Positions 1 through 6,767 of a stretch of DNA of 7,037 nucleotides are shown here, one piece after another. A model generated the notes under the pieces. That model saw only the letters and a program-made list of their open reading frames with translations, had not been told where the DNA came from and did not search any database. Position 1 is the first letter of the stretch; each line of letters begins with the position of its first letter. The position numbers and the translations under genes were made by a program. The stretch comes from Flavobacterium sp. UBA4098. Lineage in GTDB: Bacteria > Bacteroidota > Bacteroidia > Flavobacteriales > Flavobacteriaceae. Location of the stretch: positions 1 through 7,037 of the forward strand of contig DFXW01000031.1 in the NCBI GenBank assembly GCA_002382495.1, written 5' to 3'.

Positions 1-780
1 TACACTACTAAAAGTTCCTGCTGTAGTGGTTACTAAAACAGTTCCGCCAGAAGCGGTTAAATTGGTTCCTAATCTATTCTTCAATTGTACCGTGATGGTC
101 GAAGTAGTTAGACCATCGGCTTCTATTGACGAACTCGATGCTGTAATGGTCGATTTTGTTGCATCGGCGGGTAGCGCTGTAAATGCTACTGGAACTGTTG
201 CTATAGCTGGTGTTCCATTGATTGAAAACCTTAAAGTCGCTGTTCCTACTGTTGTACTACTAGTTAAAGTAACTGCATAAGTACCATCGTTATTATTTGT
301 TACACTACTGATAGTTCCGCCTGAAGTGGTTACTAAAACAGTTCCGCCAGAAGCGGTTAGATTGTTGTTAATTCGGTTTTTCAATTGTACTGTAATCGTC
401 GAAGTAGTTAGACCATCGGCTTCTATTGACGAACTCGATGCTGTAATGATTGATTTTGTTACATCGGCGGGTAGCGCTGTAAATGCAACTGGAACTGTTG
501 CTGTTGCTGTTGTTCCATTGATTGAAAATCCTACAGTCGCTGTTCCTACTGTTGTACTACTAGTTAAAGTAGCAGTATAGGTTCCATTTGAATTATTCAC
601 TACACTACTAAAAGTTCCTGCTGTAGTGGTTACTAAAACAGTTCCGCCAGAAGCGGTTAAATTGGTTCCTAATCTATTCTTCAATTGTACCGTGATGGTC
701 GAAGTAGTTAGACCATCGGCTTCTATTGACGAACTCGATGCTGTAATGGTTGATTTTGTTGCATCGGCGGGTAGCGCTGT
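1..780 (-). repeat. Tandem 300-base repeats encoding invasin-type Ig-like domains
   Basis: In coding order, unit 1 is 780-481, unit 2 is 480-181 and unit 3 is 180-1 (cut by the window edge). The period is exactly 300 bases, or 100 codons, so the reading frame is kept. Each unit opens with TALPAD and contains the ITASSSSIEADG and NLTASGGTVLVTT segments, followed by DGTY or NGTY and TSSTTVGTAT, the usual beta-strand pattern of Big_1/invasin D3 domains. Over the 180 bases present in all three, units 1 and 3 differ at one position (751 versus 151), whereas units 1 and 2 differ at 20. A block of 51 bases (98-148, 398-448, 698-748) is identical in all three copies, including synonymous sites. G+C over 1-180 is 79 of 180 by hand count, higher than in the enzyme-coding lines I counted (about 33-42%). 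The array probably continues beyond the window. Confidence 0.95.
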
Positions 781-2571
781 TCTTTCAATACCTACCTCTA
801 TTCCATTAAAAATATCATCAACAACATCTGTGTTTACAAGTGAAAAATCGGAAGCATTAACGCCACTTTGATCAATAATTGCATCTGTAAGTATAACGTT
901 TACTTCTTTCCATGTATTATCTCCTAAACCAGTAACTTGAAGAGCATCTTTTGATCCTGATGAAGACTTATATCTAAAAGCCCAAGTGGAACCTGGGGTT
1001 TTATCTAACCAAATAATTTTAAATTTTAAACTTTTAGGTGCAGTGTTAGTAAATACATCAGGGTCAAACTTAAAATACATCGTATTTTTTCCAGTTGCAT
1101 TTTCAAAAGAACGTGCAAATCGATCATATTTTGATGAAGATGCGGTAATAGGTCCGCGCACTCTGAACAATCCAATTGAAGTTGCATCTGGATTAATTTG
1201 AGTAATAAAACGTTCTATGTTTCCTTCGGCTATTTCCCAGCCGGCATCATTGTAAAACTCTTGATCTTCACGCTGAAATACTTGTCCTTTCACCACGGCA
1301 ATTGGATCGTCAATACGAGCTCCTCTATTAGCATATTTAGGGTCGTTACATATATTTTGATAACGAGCTAGATTGGTCCTAGTAGCGTTACCATAAATCG
1401 ATTCAGGAAATTTAACTTTATCTGCCGAATTGAGTCCTTCGTGAAAAATAGAAAAAGCGGTTGTAGCCGTTTCAGGATATACCTGTTGTGCATATTTGTT
1501 ATACATTTTGAAGATGTCAATAATCCCGGGATTAGCCAATGCATACGTCATGGCGCTTACCGAAATGTTAGTACAAGAAAGCCCTGTATTAATCCCCCCA
1601 AGGGCTGACCAATAAAAACCTATTTCATAGTTCAAAGCAAAATACCCTTTGTCCCAAGACTGATCCATTTCTGAGGCTGAAAATAGTTTTACTCCATTTG
1701 GATTACCAGGACCTATTTTTGGATTAATTAAAAATGGATTCCATTGCTCTTTGTAGCTTTGCTCCTCTGATAAATGATGACCCCTGTTGAATGCTCCTCC
1801 TTTAATACCAAAACCCAATACAGGATCTAATTGGTTCATTACATAATTATAAGCGTCTGTTTGTTTAATAGGGTCTACATTATTAAATGTTAAAACAATT
1901 TTGCGATTAGGAACATCGTTGAAATATTCTTTAAATTTAGCAAAAGCTTCTAAACGAAATGCTTCCCATTCTGCTTCGGTTAAGTCATAAATAGGATTAA
2001 TAACAGTTCCTTTGTAAGGCTCTTCGTCTCCTGTAGCTCCTGTTTTCACTTGCACAAAAGCAATATGATCGAATTTTTCTTGAGGTTGATTTCTCAAAAA
2101 CAAGGCAAATTGTCTAATCATTTCAAAATAGTAGGCTTTATACTCTGGGTCGGGATAATATGGGTTTCTATTGGCATACGCATCATTCTTGGGCGCATTA
2201 CTAATTACATTTACCAACGGAACACCATTGTCAAAAACCCACAAAGGGCAATCAGGCCCAACATTGACACTAAATCGAATCAACTTATCATTGGCAACAG
2301 CAACATCTAATATGGTTTGAAAAGCACTAAAGTCACAATTAGTTCCTGGTCCAGTAGTCTGAATATCTTTCCAATCAGCGGAAGTTTCTATACCCATGAC
2401 AAAGTCGGCATTTGGGGCTGAATAGTCTGGAATTCCTCCTCCACGATCCCAAACCCCATAAGAGGTAATGGGTAGGGATTGTGCGTATGATTTTGTTAAA
2501 CAAAATAACAACACAAGTAATAAAATACTATAATGTATAAGTAGTGTTTTTTTACTTTTTAATAATTTCAT
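1..2571 (-). CDS. Secreted glycoside-hydrolase-like protein with C-terminal Ig-like repeats (3' end outside window)
   Basis: 857 codons read without a stop from the ATG at 2571 to the window edge, so the C-terminus is missing. Residues 1-30 form a signal peptide (basic start, leucine-rich core, cleavage expected at SYA-Q). Residues 31-597 align along their full length, with few gaps and more than half the positions identical by eye, with the 590-residue protein encoded just upstream. Shared motifs are WDRG near 41, TGDEEPYKG at 180-188, FSASEMD at 297-303, FHEGLN at 376-381 and a final DDIFNGIE at 585-592. Within a TIM-barrel reading, E183 or E184 and E301 are candidate acid/base and nucleophile; this is inference. 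At residue 598, exactly where the paralogue stops, the chain continues into 100-residue Ser/Thr-rich repeats at 598-697, 698-797 and 798-857 (cut). These resemble invasin/intimin-type (Big_1 or invasin D3) Ig domains. The start lies 46 bases after the upstream stop, so co-transcription is likely. A T9SS sorting domain beyond the edge is expected but not seen. Confidence 0.88.
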   Translation of the reverse strand, partial: MKLLKSKKTLLIHYSILLLVLLFCLTKSYAQSLPITSYGVWDRGGGIPDYSAPNADFVMGIETSADWKDIQTTGPGTNCDFSAFQTILDVAVANDKLIRFSVNVGPDCPLWVFDNGVPLVNVISNAPKNDAYANRNPYYPDPEYKAYYFEMIRQFALFLRNQPQEKFDHIAFVQVKTGATGDEEPYKGTVINPIYDLTEAEWEAFRLEAFAKFKEYFNDVPNRKIVLTFNNVDPIKQTDAYNYVMNQLDPVLGFGIKGGAFNRGHHLSEEQSYKEQWNPFLINPKIGPGNPNGVKLFSASEMDQSWDKGYFALNYEIGFYWSALGGINTGLSCTNISVSAMTYALANPGIIDIFKMYNKYAQQVYPETATTAFSIFHEGLNSADKVKFPESIYGNATRTNLARYQNICNDPKYANRGARIDDPIAVVKGQVFQREDQEFYNDAGWEIAEGNIERFITQINPDATSIGLFRVRGPITASSSKYDRFARSFENATGKNTMYFKFDPDVFTNTAPKSLKFKIIWLDKTPGSTWAFRYKSSSGSKDALQVTGLGDNTWKEVNVILTDAIIDQSGVNASDFSLVNTDVVDDIFNGIEVGIERTALPADATKSTITASSSSIEADGLTTSTITVQLKNRLGTNLTASGGTVLVTTTAGTFSSVVNNSNGTYTATLTSSTTVGTATVGFSINGTTATATVPVAFTALPADVTKSIITASSSSIEADGLTTSTITVQLKNRINNNLTASGGTVLVTTSGGTISSVTNNNDGTYAVTLTSSTTVGTATLRFSINGTPAIATVPVAFTALPADATKSTITASSSSIEADGLTTSTITVQLKNRLGTNLTASGGTVLVTTTAGTFSSV
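1073..1131 (-). repeat. Paralogue-shared DNA block, copy in the Ig-fusion gene
   Basis: These 59 bases match 2916-2974 in the upstream paralogue with three mismatches (1093, 1100 and 1126). They encode the conserved stretch around YDRFARSFE and ATGKNTMYF. One of the three changes alters a residue (Asn here, Ser in the paralogue); the other two are silent. Divergence elsewhere between the genes is much greater, so this is a local remnant of the duplication or a conversion tract. Confidence 0.7.
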
Positions 2572-2617
2572 TTATTGTTTGCTTAAAAAAATCTTTTATT
2601 TATTGCTATTATTTACC

Positions 2618-4390
2618 TTAATTTCGTTGAATATCGATCTCAATGCCATTAAAAATATCATCTAGATTATCTGTATTAACCAAAATAAAATCTGAACCCA
2701 ATTCTCCATTGCGATTTAATTCCATATCAGCAATATCAATAGTTACTGTTTTCCATTGGTTATCTCCTTTTCCTTTCACTTCAATAGTAGTTTTTATTTC
2801 TTTTCCTTTTTTATATTTGAGTGCCCAGGTTGAACCTAAATTTTTATCCAACCATGTAATGGTAAATTTTAAATTTTTGGGTTTTGAAGCGGCAAACATC
2901 TCCTGATCAAATTTGAAATACATCGTATTTTTTCCGGTTGCACTTTCAAAAGAACGTGCAAATCGATCGTATTTAGATGATTTATTATTAATTGCCCCTC
3001 TCACTCTAAATAAGCCAATTGAAGTTTCGTCTGGCTTAATTTGATTCAAAAAACGTTCGTAATTTCCCTCTGCAATATCCCAACCAACATCATTATATCC
3101 TGTTTGTTTTTCCCGTTGATTTACTTGGCCAAGGGTTACTGATTGTAAGTCATCCATCTTAGCCCCACGACTTTTATACACTGAATCATTACAGATAGAT
3201 ACATAACGATCTACATTCTGTACATTTGCTATTCCATACTTACTTTCTGGGAATTTAATTTTGTCGGCAGCATTAAGTCCTTCATGAAATACACAAACTG
3301 CAGCAGTGGCTTTTTGAGGATAAACTTGTTGGGCGTATTTATTGTACATCCTGAAAATATCACTAATCTCCTCATGATTATAACCATATTGTATCGCTCC
3401 TTTAGACATATTGGTAGAAGACAATCCTGTGTTTATTGCCCCGAGTGCTGCCCAATAAAAACCAATTTCTAAATTAATTTTAAAAATTGGTTTTTGCCAT
3501 GACAAATCCATTTCAGATGCTGAAAACAACTTCATCCCTTTGGGATTGATCAAATAGGGTGTCCATTGCGCTTTGAATGATTGTTCACCCGTCAAGTGAT
3601 GTCCTCTGTTGTAAGCCCCTCCTTTTATTCCAAAACCAATTGCAGGATCAATTTTAGTCATTACCCAATTGAACGCTTTAGGGTGTTTTTCAGGATCAAC
3701 ATTGTTAAATGTTAACACAACTTGACGATCTTCAACATCATTGAAACATTTCTTAAACTGATTGAAAGACTCTAAACGAAAAGCTTCCCAATCACTTTTT
3801 GAAATTATATGTTTCTTATCAAACGGTTCTCCTTTATAGGGCTCCTCATCACCGGTAGAGCCCGTTTTAACTTGCACAAATGAAATACAATCAAATTTAT
3901 TCTTAGGTTGATTTCTTAAAAAAAGTGAAAATTGTTTAATTAGTTCAAAATAATATTTTTTGTAGTTTTCATTCAAATAATAGGGATTGGAATCCGCATA
4001 TTTATCATTCTTTGGTTTGTTACTTTTTACATGCACCAAAGGAACTCCGTTTTGGTATAACCACATCGGAGAATCTCCTCCTACATTAATACTCATTTTT
4101 ACTATTTTATGATATTTAGCAGCACGATTTAAAGTGTTTTGAAACATAGAAAAATCAAATGTATTTGGACCGTTTGATTGAACTGTAGACCAATTCGCAC
4201 CTACTTCTATCCCCATTACAAAATCGGCTTTTGGATTGTCATAATCATCAATACCTTCTCCACGATCCCAGGTTCCGTATGAACTTATAGGAACGGCAAT
4301 TTTTTGAGCTTGTGCTACAGTCCCACATAACAATAATGTAAATCCTAAAAATATAGTTTTTAAATATTTATTCATTTTTTTAATATTCAT
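2618..4390 (-). CDS. Secreted TIM-barrel glycoside-hydrolase-like protein, family not assigned
   Basis: 590 residues with a complete start and stop. Residues 1-28 are a signal peptide with cleavage expected at AQA-Q. The LLLC in its core is a poor lipobox, so a lipoprotein is unlikely. ATG codons at residues 1 and 6 (4390 and 4375) are both possible starts; the second gives a more typical signal peptide and follows an A-rich stretch. Residues about 30-360 have the feel of a clan GH-A barrel, resembling GH42-like or GH5-like enzymes: FDFSMFQ at 78-84, PMWLYQNGVPLV at 108-119, VQVKTGSTGDEEPY at 172-185 and FSASEMD at 289-295. E182 or E183 and E293 are candidate catalytic carboxylates, by inference. 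A middle region holds FHEGLN at 368-373 and GWDIAEGNYERF at 436-447. Residues about 485-590 look like a beta-sandwich, possibly carbohydrate-binding. The protein ends at IDIQRN with no T9SS sorting domain, so it is probably periplasmic or soluble. It is a paralogue of the downstream gene. The sequence supports a carbohydrate-active role but not a substrate. Confidence 0.82.
   Translation of the reverse strand: MNIKKMNKYLKTIFLGFTLLLCGTVAQAQKIAVPISSYGTWDRGEGIDDYDNPKADFVMGIEVGANWSTVQSNGPNTFDFSMFQNTLNRAAKYHKIVKMSINVGGDSPMWLYQNGVPLVHVKSNKPKNDKYADSNPYYLNENYKKYYFELIKQFSLFLRNQPKNKFDCISFVQVKTGSTGDEEPYKGEPFDKKHIISKSDWEAFRLESFNQFKKCFNDVEDRQVVLTFNNVDPEKHPKAFNWVMTKIDPAIGFGIKGGAYNRGHHLTGEQSFKAQWTPYLINPKGMKLFSASEMDLSWQKPIFKINLEIGFYWAALGAINTGLSSTNMSKGAIQYGYNHEEISDIFRMYNKYAQQVYPQKATAAVCVFHEGLNAADKIKFPESKYGIANVQNVDRYVSICNDSVYKSRGAKMDDLQSVTLGQVNQREKQTGYNDVGWDIAEGNYERFLNQIKPDETSIGLFRVRGAINNKSSKYDRFARSFESATGKNTMYFKFDQEMFAASKPKNLKFTITWLDKNLGSTWALKYKKGKEIKTTIEVKGKGDNQWKTVTIDIADMELNRNGELGSDFILVNTDNLDDIFNGIEIDIQRN
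2916..2974 (-). repeat. Paralogue-shared DNA block, copy in the 590-residue gene
   Basis: Partner of 1073-1131, offset by 1843 bases, with 56 of 59 positions identical. It encodes KYDRFARSFESATGKNTMYF-region residues at about 473-492. It marks the two enzyme genes as products of a tandem duplication and could act as a short recombination site between them. Confidence 0.7.
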
Positions 4391-4393
4391 TAA

Positions 4394-4409
4394 TTGAATA
4401 ATTATTCAA
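4394..4409. promoter_or_regulatory. Perfect 16-base palindrome beside the start of the 590-residue gene
   Basis: TTGAATAATTATTCAA is self-complementary across both 8-base halves. It ends 3 bases before the ATG at 4390, or 18 bases before the alternative ATG at 4375. It could be an operator for a dimeric regulator or a weak hairpin affecting initiation. The region is very AT-rich, so chance is not excluded, and no regulator gene is in view. Confidence 0.35.
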
Positions 4410-4465
4410 ATAAATTAAAAGCGCAATTGAAGAGTTAGTAGAAAATCACATTACAAAACAACAAC

Positions 4466-4481
4466 TAATTGCTATCAATTA
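4466..4481. other. Short inverted repeat, 6-base arms with 4-base loop
   Basis: TAATTG and CAATTA flank CTAT, and three further bases on each side (ACT/AGT) can pair if a two-base bulge is allowed. It lies about 75 bases upstream of the ATG at 4390. Possible roles are an operator or a weak transcript-end hairpin after the GH-D gene. The AT-only outer pairs make a strong terminator unlikely. Confidence 0.25.
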
Positions 4482-4595
4482 ATAGTATTTTTCATTTTAA
4501 TATAATATGGTACTTTGACTCTCGTATTCGTTTTTAGTTTAATACAACCTAAAAAAAACTGTTATTTTTCGCTACGTTTCGTGTGTCCTAAAAAT

Positions 4596-6728
4596 TTATT
4601 TTAAAAACTCAATAATTTTGACAGAATGAGGAGCTTGAGTTAATTTCAATTCCGCTTTTGTAGCTGCCACTTTATCATTTGTCCATAAATCTTTCAGTTT
4701 GTAATTGGTAGCTATAAGCTCAAAATCAGTTTTATAATTGTACGTTTTAGTAACCTCATTATCCATCCAGTTAAAAATGGTAATAATCAGACGATCTTTA
4801 GTTTCTAGTTTCCAAATCGTAGGAATATCAACTCCTGAAAACAAATCAAGTGGCATAGCATGAACCCCTAATTTATTTACAGCCATAATTTCTTTGTTTT
4901 TTAACAACTCCAACCGTTCTTTTGGCAAAGACTCTAGTCTATCACCTACAAAGAAAAGTCCTCCCATAATAGCCTGTAAGGTCATATGGCATTTTGCTTC
5001 ATCTAAAGTATATAGTGGATTTACAAAAAATGCATCGGGATCACAAATGGCAATATTTTTATGAACATAGTAATTTTGTGCTACTGAACGAGCAAAACGA
5101 ATTAAGCCTTTTCCTACTTGATCATTTTCAATAGTTCCTAATGTTTTTCCATAAGTAATATTAGCATAAGGTTCCTTCTCTGATTTAATTCCAGGATGGT
5201 TAATATCATTTCCTATTCGAATTGCATCATAACATTCTAACGCTCCAAATAAATACCCCATACTACGTGTTACAATTACATCTTCAGGTATTGTGTTTCG
5301 GATAGCGCGAATGGCTTTGTTATGACCTTGTAAAAAAGTCATGGTAGAATCTTTACGAACACCTTCTTCAAGGGCTCCATAATGATGATCCCATTTCATA
5401 AATGAAGGTTTATATCCTTCTACCATTTGTTGGTATCTTCCTGCTAAAAAAGCGGGAACATTCGGATGAGAGGTGTCAATGTAATCTGTACCAACAGTGG
5501 TAACCATTTCGTCATCATTTGCATCCACTTTGGCTTGCTTAATTGGCTTTAATATCCAATCTGGATTTTTAACCAATACCGGGTCATTAGAATTTATTCG
5601 CAGTGGACTTATATGCAATCCAAAATCAAGTTCTTTAGTTGTAACATAATTTGATAGATCACGCATCCCAGCCGAGAAATCCTTATTTACACTATACAAA
5701 CCGGGATTAGTCCACCAACCACCGTCTATTTGAACCATTTTCCATCCAAAATCACTTAAGTTTTCTTTAATAAAATCAGTAGTGGTTTTTATACCTTGCG
5801 CAGTAATTTTTCGCGAATACGAATGCCATGTACTCCAGCCCGGCTCAGGACTATGCATTGGTTTCCCTTTTCTAACATTTTGTCCCATAATTACGCCGGT
5901 TTCCAGTAAGGTTTGAGTAGGTCTTTTATTAGCCCAAAAACCAACTAAAAAAGCATCTGTTTCAATTTTTTTACCATCCGGTACAACAATTTCTTCTTTT
6001 TCATAAACGGCTCCACTTCGTGCTGATAATTTTAATTTATTGAAATCATCCTTTACAGGCAATTCCCATTTGAAATTATTGGGCCACAATTCGCCTGCTA
6101 CACTTGCAAAAGCGAACGAATAGTTTTTGGAATCATTCACTAGCATACTTAACCAAACTCCGGTGTCTGCCTTAGAAAATGATCCTTCTTTTGCTTTTTT
6201 CGTCCCTAATTGATATGGATACATTAAAGCTCCGGTATGAGGTGCAGCGACACTCTCATTAAAAATAATCCAATCTTTACTGTTTCCAGGCAAAACAATG
6301 TTTTCATTTTTGGAGGTGAATAATCTAATTCCGCCCAGTTTGAATGCTTTTGATGCTTGTAATGTTGAATTCATTACCAGATAAGGGCGCCCTTTCATGA
6401 TTTCAAACTGTAAGGTAAAGTTTGCAACTAATGGATGTCCCTCACAGATGAGATATAAATATTCTACTTTTCCAGCATAATTATTTTCAACACTTAATCG
6501 CTTGCCCTCTTTCAGTTCCCATTTACTATTTTTAAAATCCTTTACCGAAACCCATTTACCATTAATTTTGATTTCAGGAATTAAATTATTGATTTGAGCT
6601 ATTTTTTGTTCAAAATGGATACTGTACTCAGGACTATTGCTATTATAAATTATGGTGGGCTGAGCCGCTACTCGAATCAAAAAAAATGTAAAAATTAAAA
6701 GGAAAAAAGAATTGAATCTATTCATCAT
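4596..6728 (-). CDS. Secreted clan GH-D glycosidase, GH36/GH27-like (probable alpha-galactosidase)
   Basis: 710 residues, complete, close to the usual length of GH36 enzymes. Residues 1-22 are a signal peptide (phenylalanine/leucine core, cleavage expected at VAA-Q). Two adjacent ATGs (6728, 6725) open the gene and either could be used. Residues about 24-280 form the N-terminal beta-rich domain expected in GH36. The catalytic barrel follows, with GWSTWHSYSR at 297-306, VQIDGGWW at 332-339, GLHISPLR at 370-377, FMKWDHHYG at 443-451 and IRIGNDIN at 503-510. In clan GH-D the Asp of the K-x-D motif is the nucleophile and the Asp of R-x3-D is the acid/base; here these are D447 and R504/D508. A C-terminal beta domain runs from about 625 to 710 and there is no T9SS sorting domain. 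Known relatives release terminal alpha-linked galactose or N-acetylgalactosamine with retention of configuration; the exact sugar is not determined. The gene starts 39 bases after the PorP/SprF stop, suggesting one transcript. Confidence 0.9.
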   Translation of the reverse strand: MMNRFNSFFLLIFTFFLIRVAAQPTIIYNSNSPEYSIHFEQKIAQINNLIPEIKINGKWVSVKDFKNSKWELKEGKRLSVENNYAGKVEYLYLICEGHPLVANFTLQFEIMKGRPYLVMNSTLQASKAFKLGGIRLFTSKNENIVLPGNSKDWIIFNESVAAPHTGALMYPYQLGTKKAKEGSFSKADTGVWLSMLVNDSKNYSFAFASVAGELWPNNFKWELPVKDDFNKLKLSARSGAVYEKEEIVVPDGKKIETDAFLVGFWANKRPTQTLLETGVIMGQNVRKGKPMHSPEPGWSTWHSYSRKITAQGIKTTTDFIKENLSDFGWKMVQIDGGWWTNPGLYSVNKDFSAGMRDLSNYVTTKELDFGLHISPLRINSNDPVLVKNPDWILKPIKQAKVDANDDEMVTTVGTDYIDTSHPNVPAFLAGRYQQMVEGYKPSFMKWDHHYGALEEGVRKDSTMTFLQGHNKAIRAIRNTIPEDVIVTRSMGYLFGALECYDAIRIGNDINHPGIKSEKEPYANITYGKTLGTIENDQVGKGLIRFARSVAQNYYVHKNIAICDPDAFFVNPLYTLDEAKCHMTLQAIMGGLFFVGDRLESLPKERLELLKNKEIMAVNKLGVHAMPLDLFSGVDIPTIWKLETKDRLIITIFNWMDNEVTKTYNYKTDFELIATNYKLKDLWTNDKVAATKAELKLTQAPHSVKIIEFLK

Positions 6729-6767
6729 TATTGTGTTTTAAATTATGTTTACTATATTCTACTTGAA

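Larger units (their letters stand above)
4391..4595. other. 205-base AT-rich intergenic region between the two enzyme genes
   Basis: This is the longest gap in the window and the only place where an internal promoter could fit easily. It contains a T8 run on the minus strand (4558-4551) without a convincing stem in front of it, so I do not call a terminator. I found no good match to the Bacteroidota -33 TTTG / -7 TAnnTTTG promoter with proper spacing. Two inverted repeats, listed separately, lie in the half nearest the downstream gene. No small open frame or RNA gene is apparent. Confidence 0.6.

Noticed and set aside
1..780. CRISPR array or non-coding satellite
   Set aside because: The period is 300 bases with near-complete unit similarity, and the units keep a coding frame for Ig-like domains; there are no short repeats with unique spacers.
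26..871. Three similar plus-strand open frames spaced 300 bases apart
   Set aside because: They are the antisense of the Ig repeats; their regular spacing simply mirrors the repeat period, and the minus-strand reading gives a recognised domain type continuous with a secreted enzyme.
986..3472. Other short plus-strand open frames (986-1201, 2050-2310, 2643-2906, 3284-3472)
   Set aside because: All lie opposite well-supported minus-strand enzyme coding sequence and have no recognisable protein features.
4316..4336. Lipoprotein signal in the 590-residue protein (LLLC)
   Set aside because: The residues before Cys do not fit the usual lipobox (small residue at -1), and a standard AQA-Q cleavage site follows.
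4545..4595. Rho-independent terminator after the GH-D gene, based on the minus-strand T8 run
   Set aside because: No GC-rich stem precedes the T run; only 3-base pairings such as ACG/CGT could be found.
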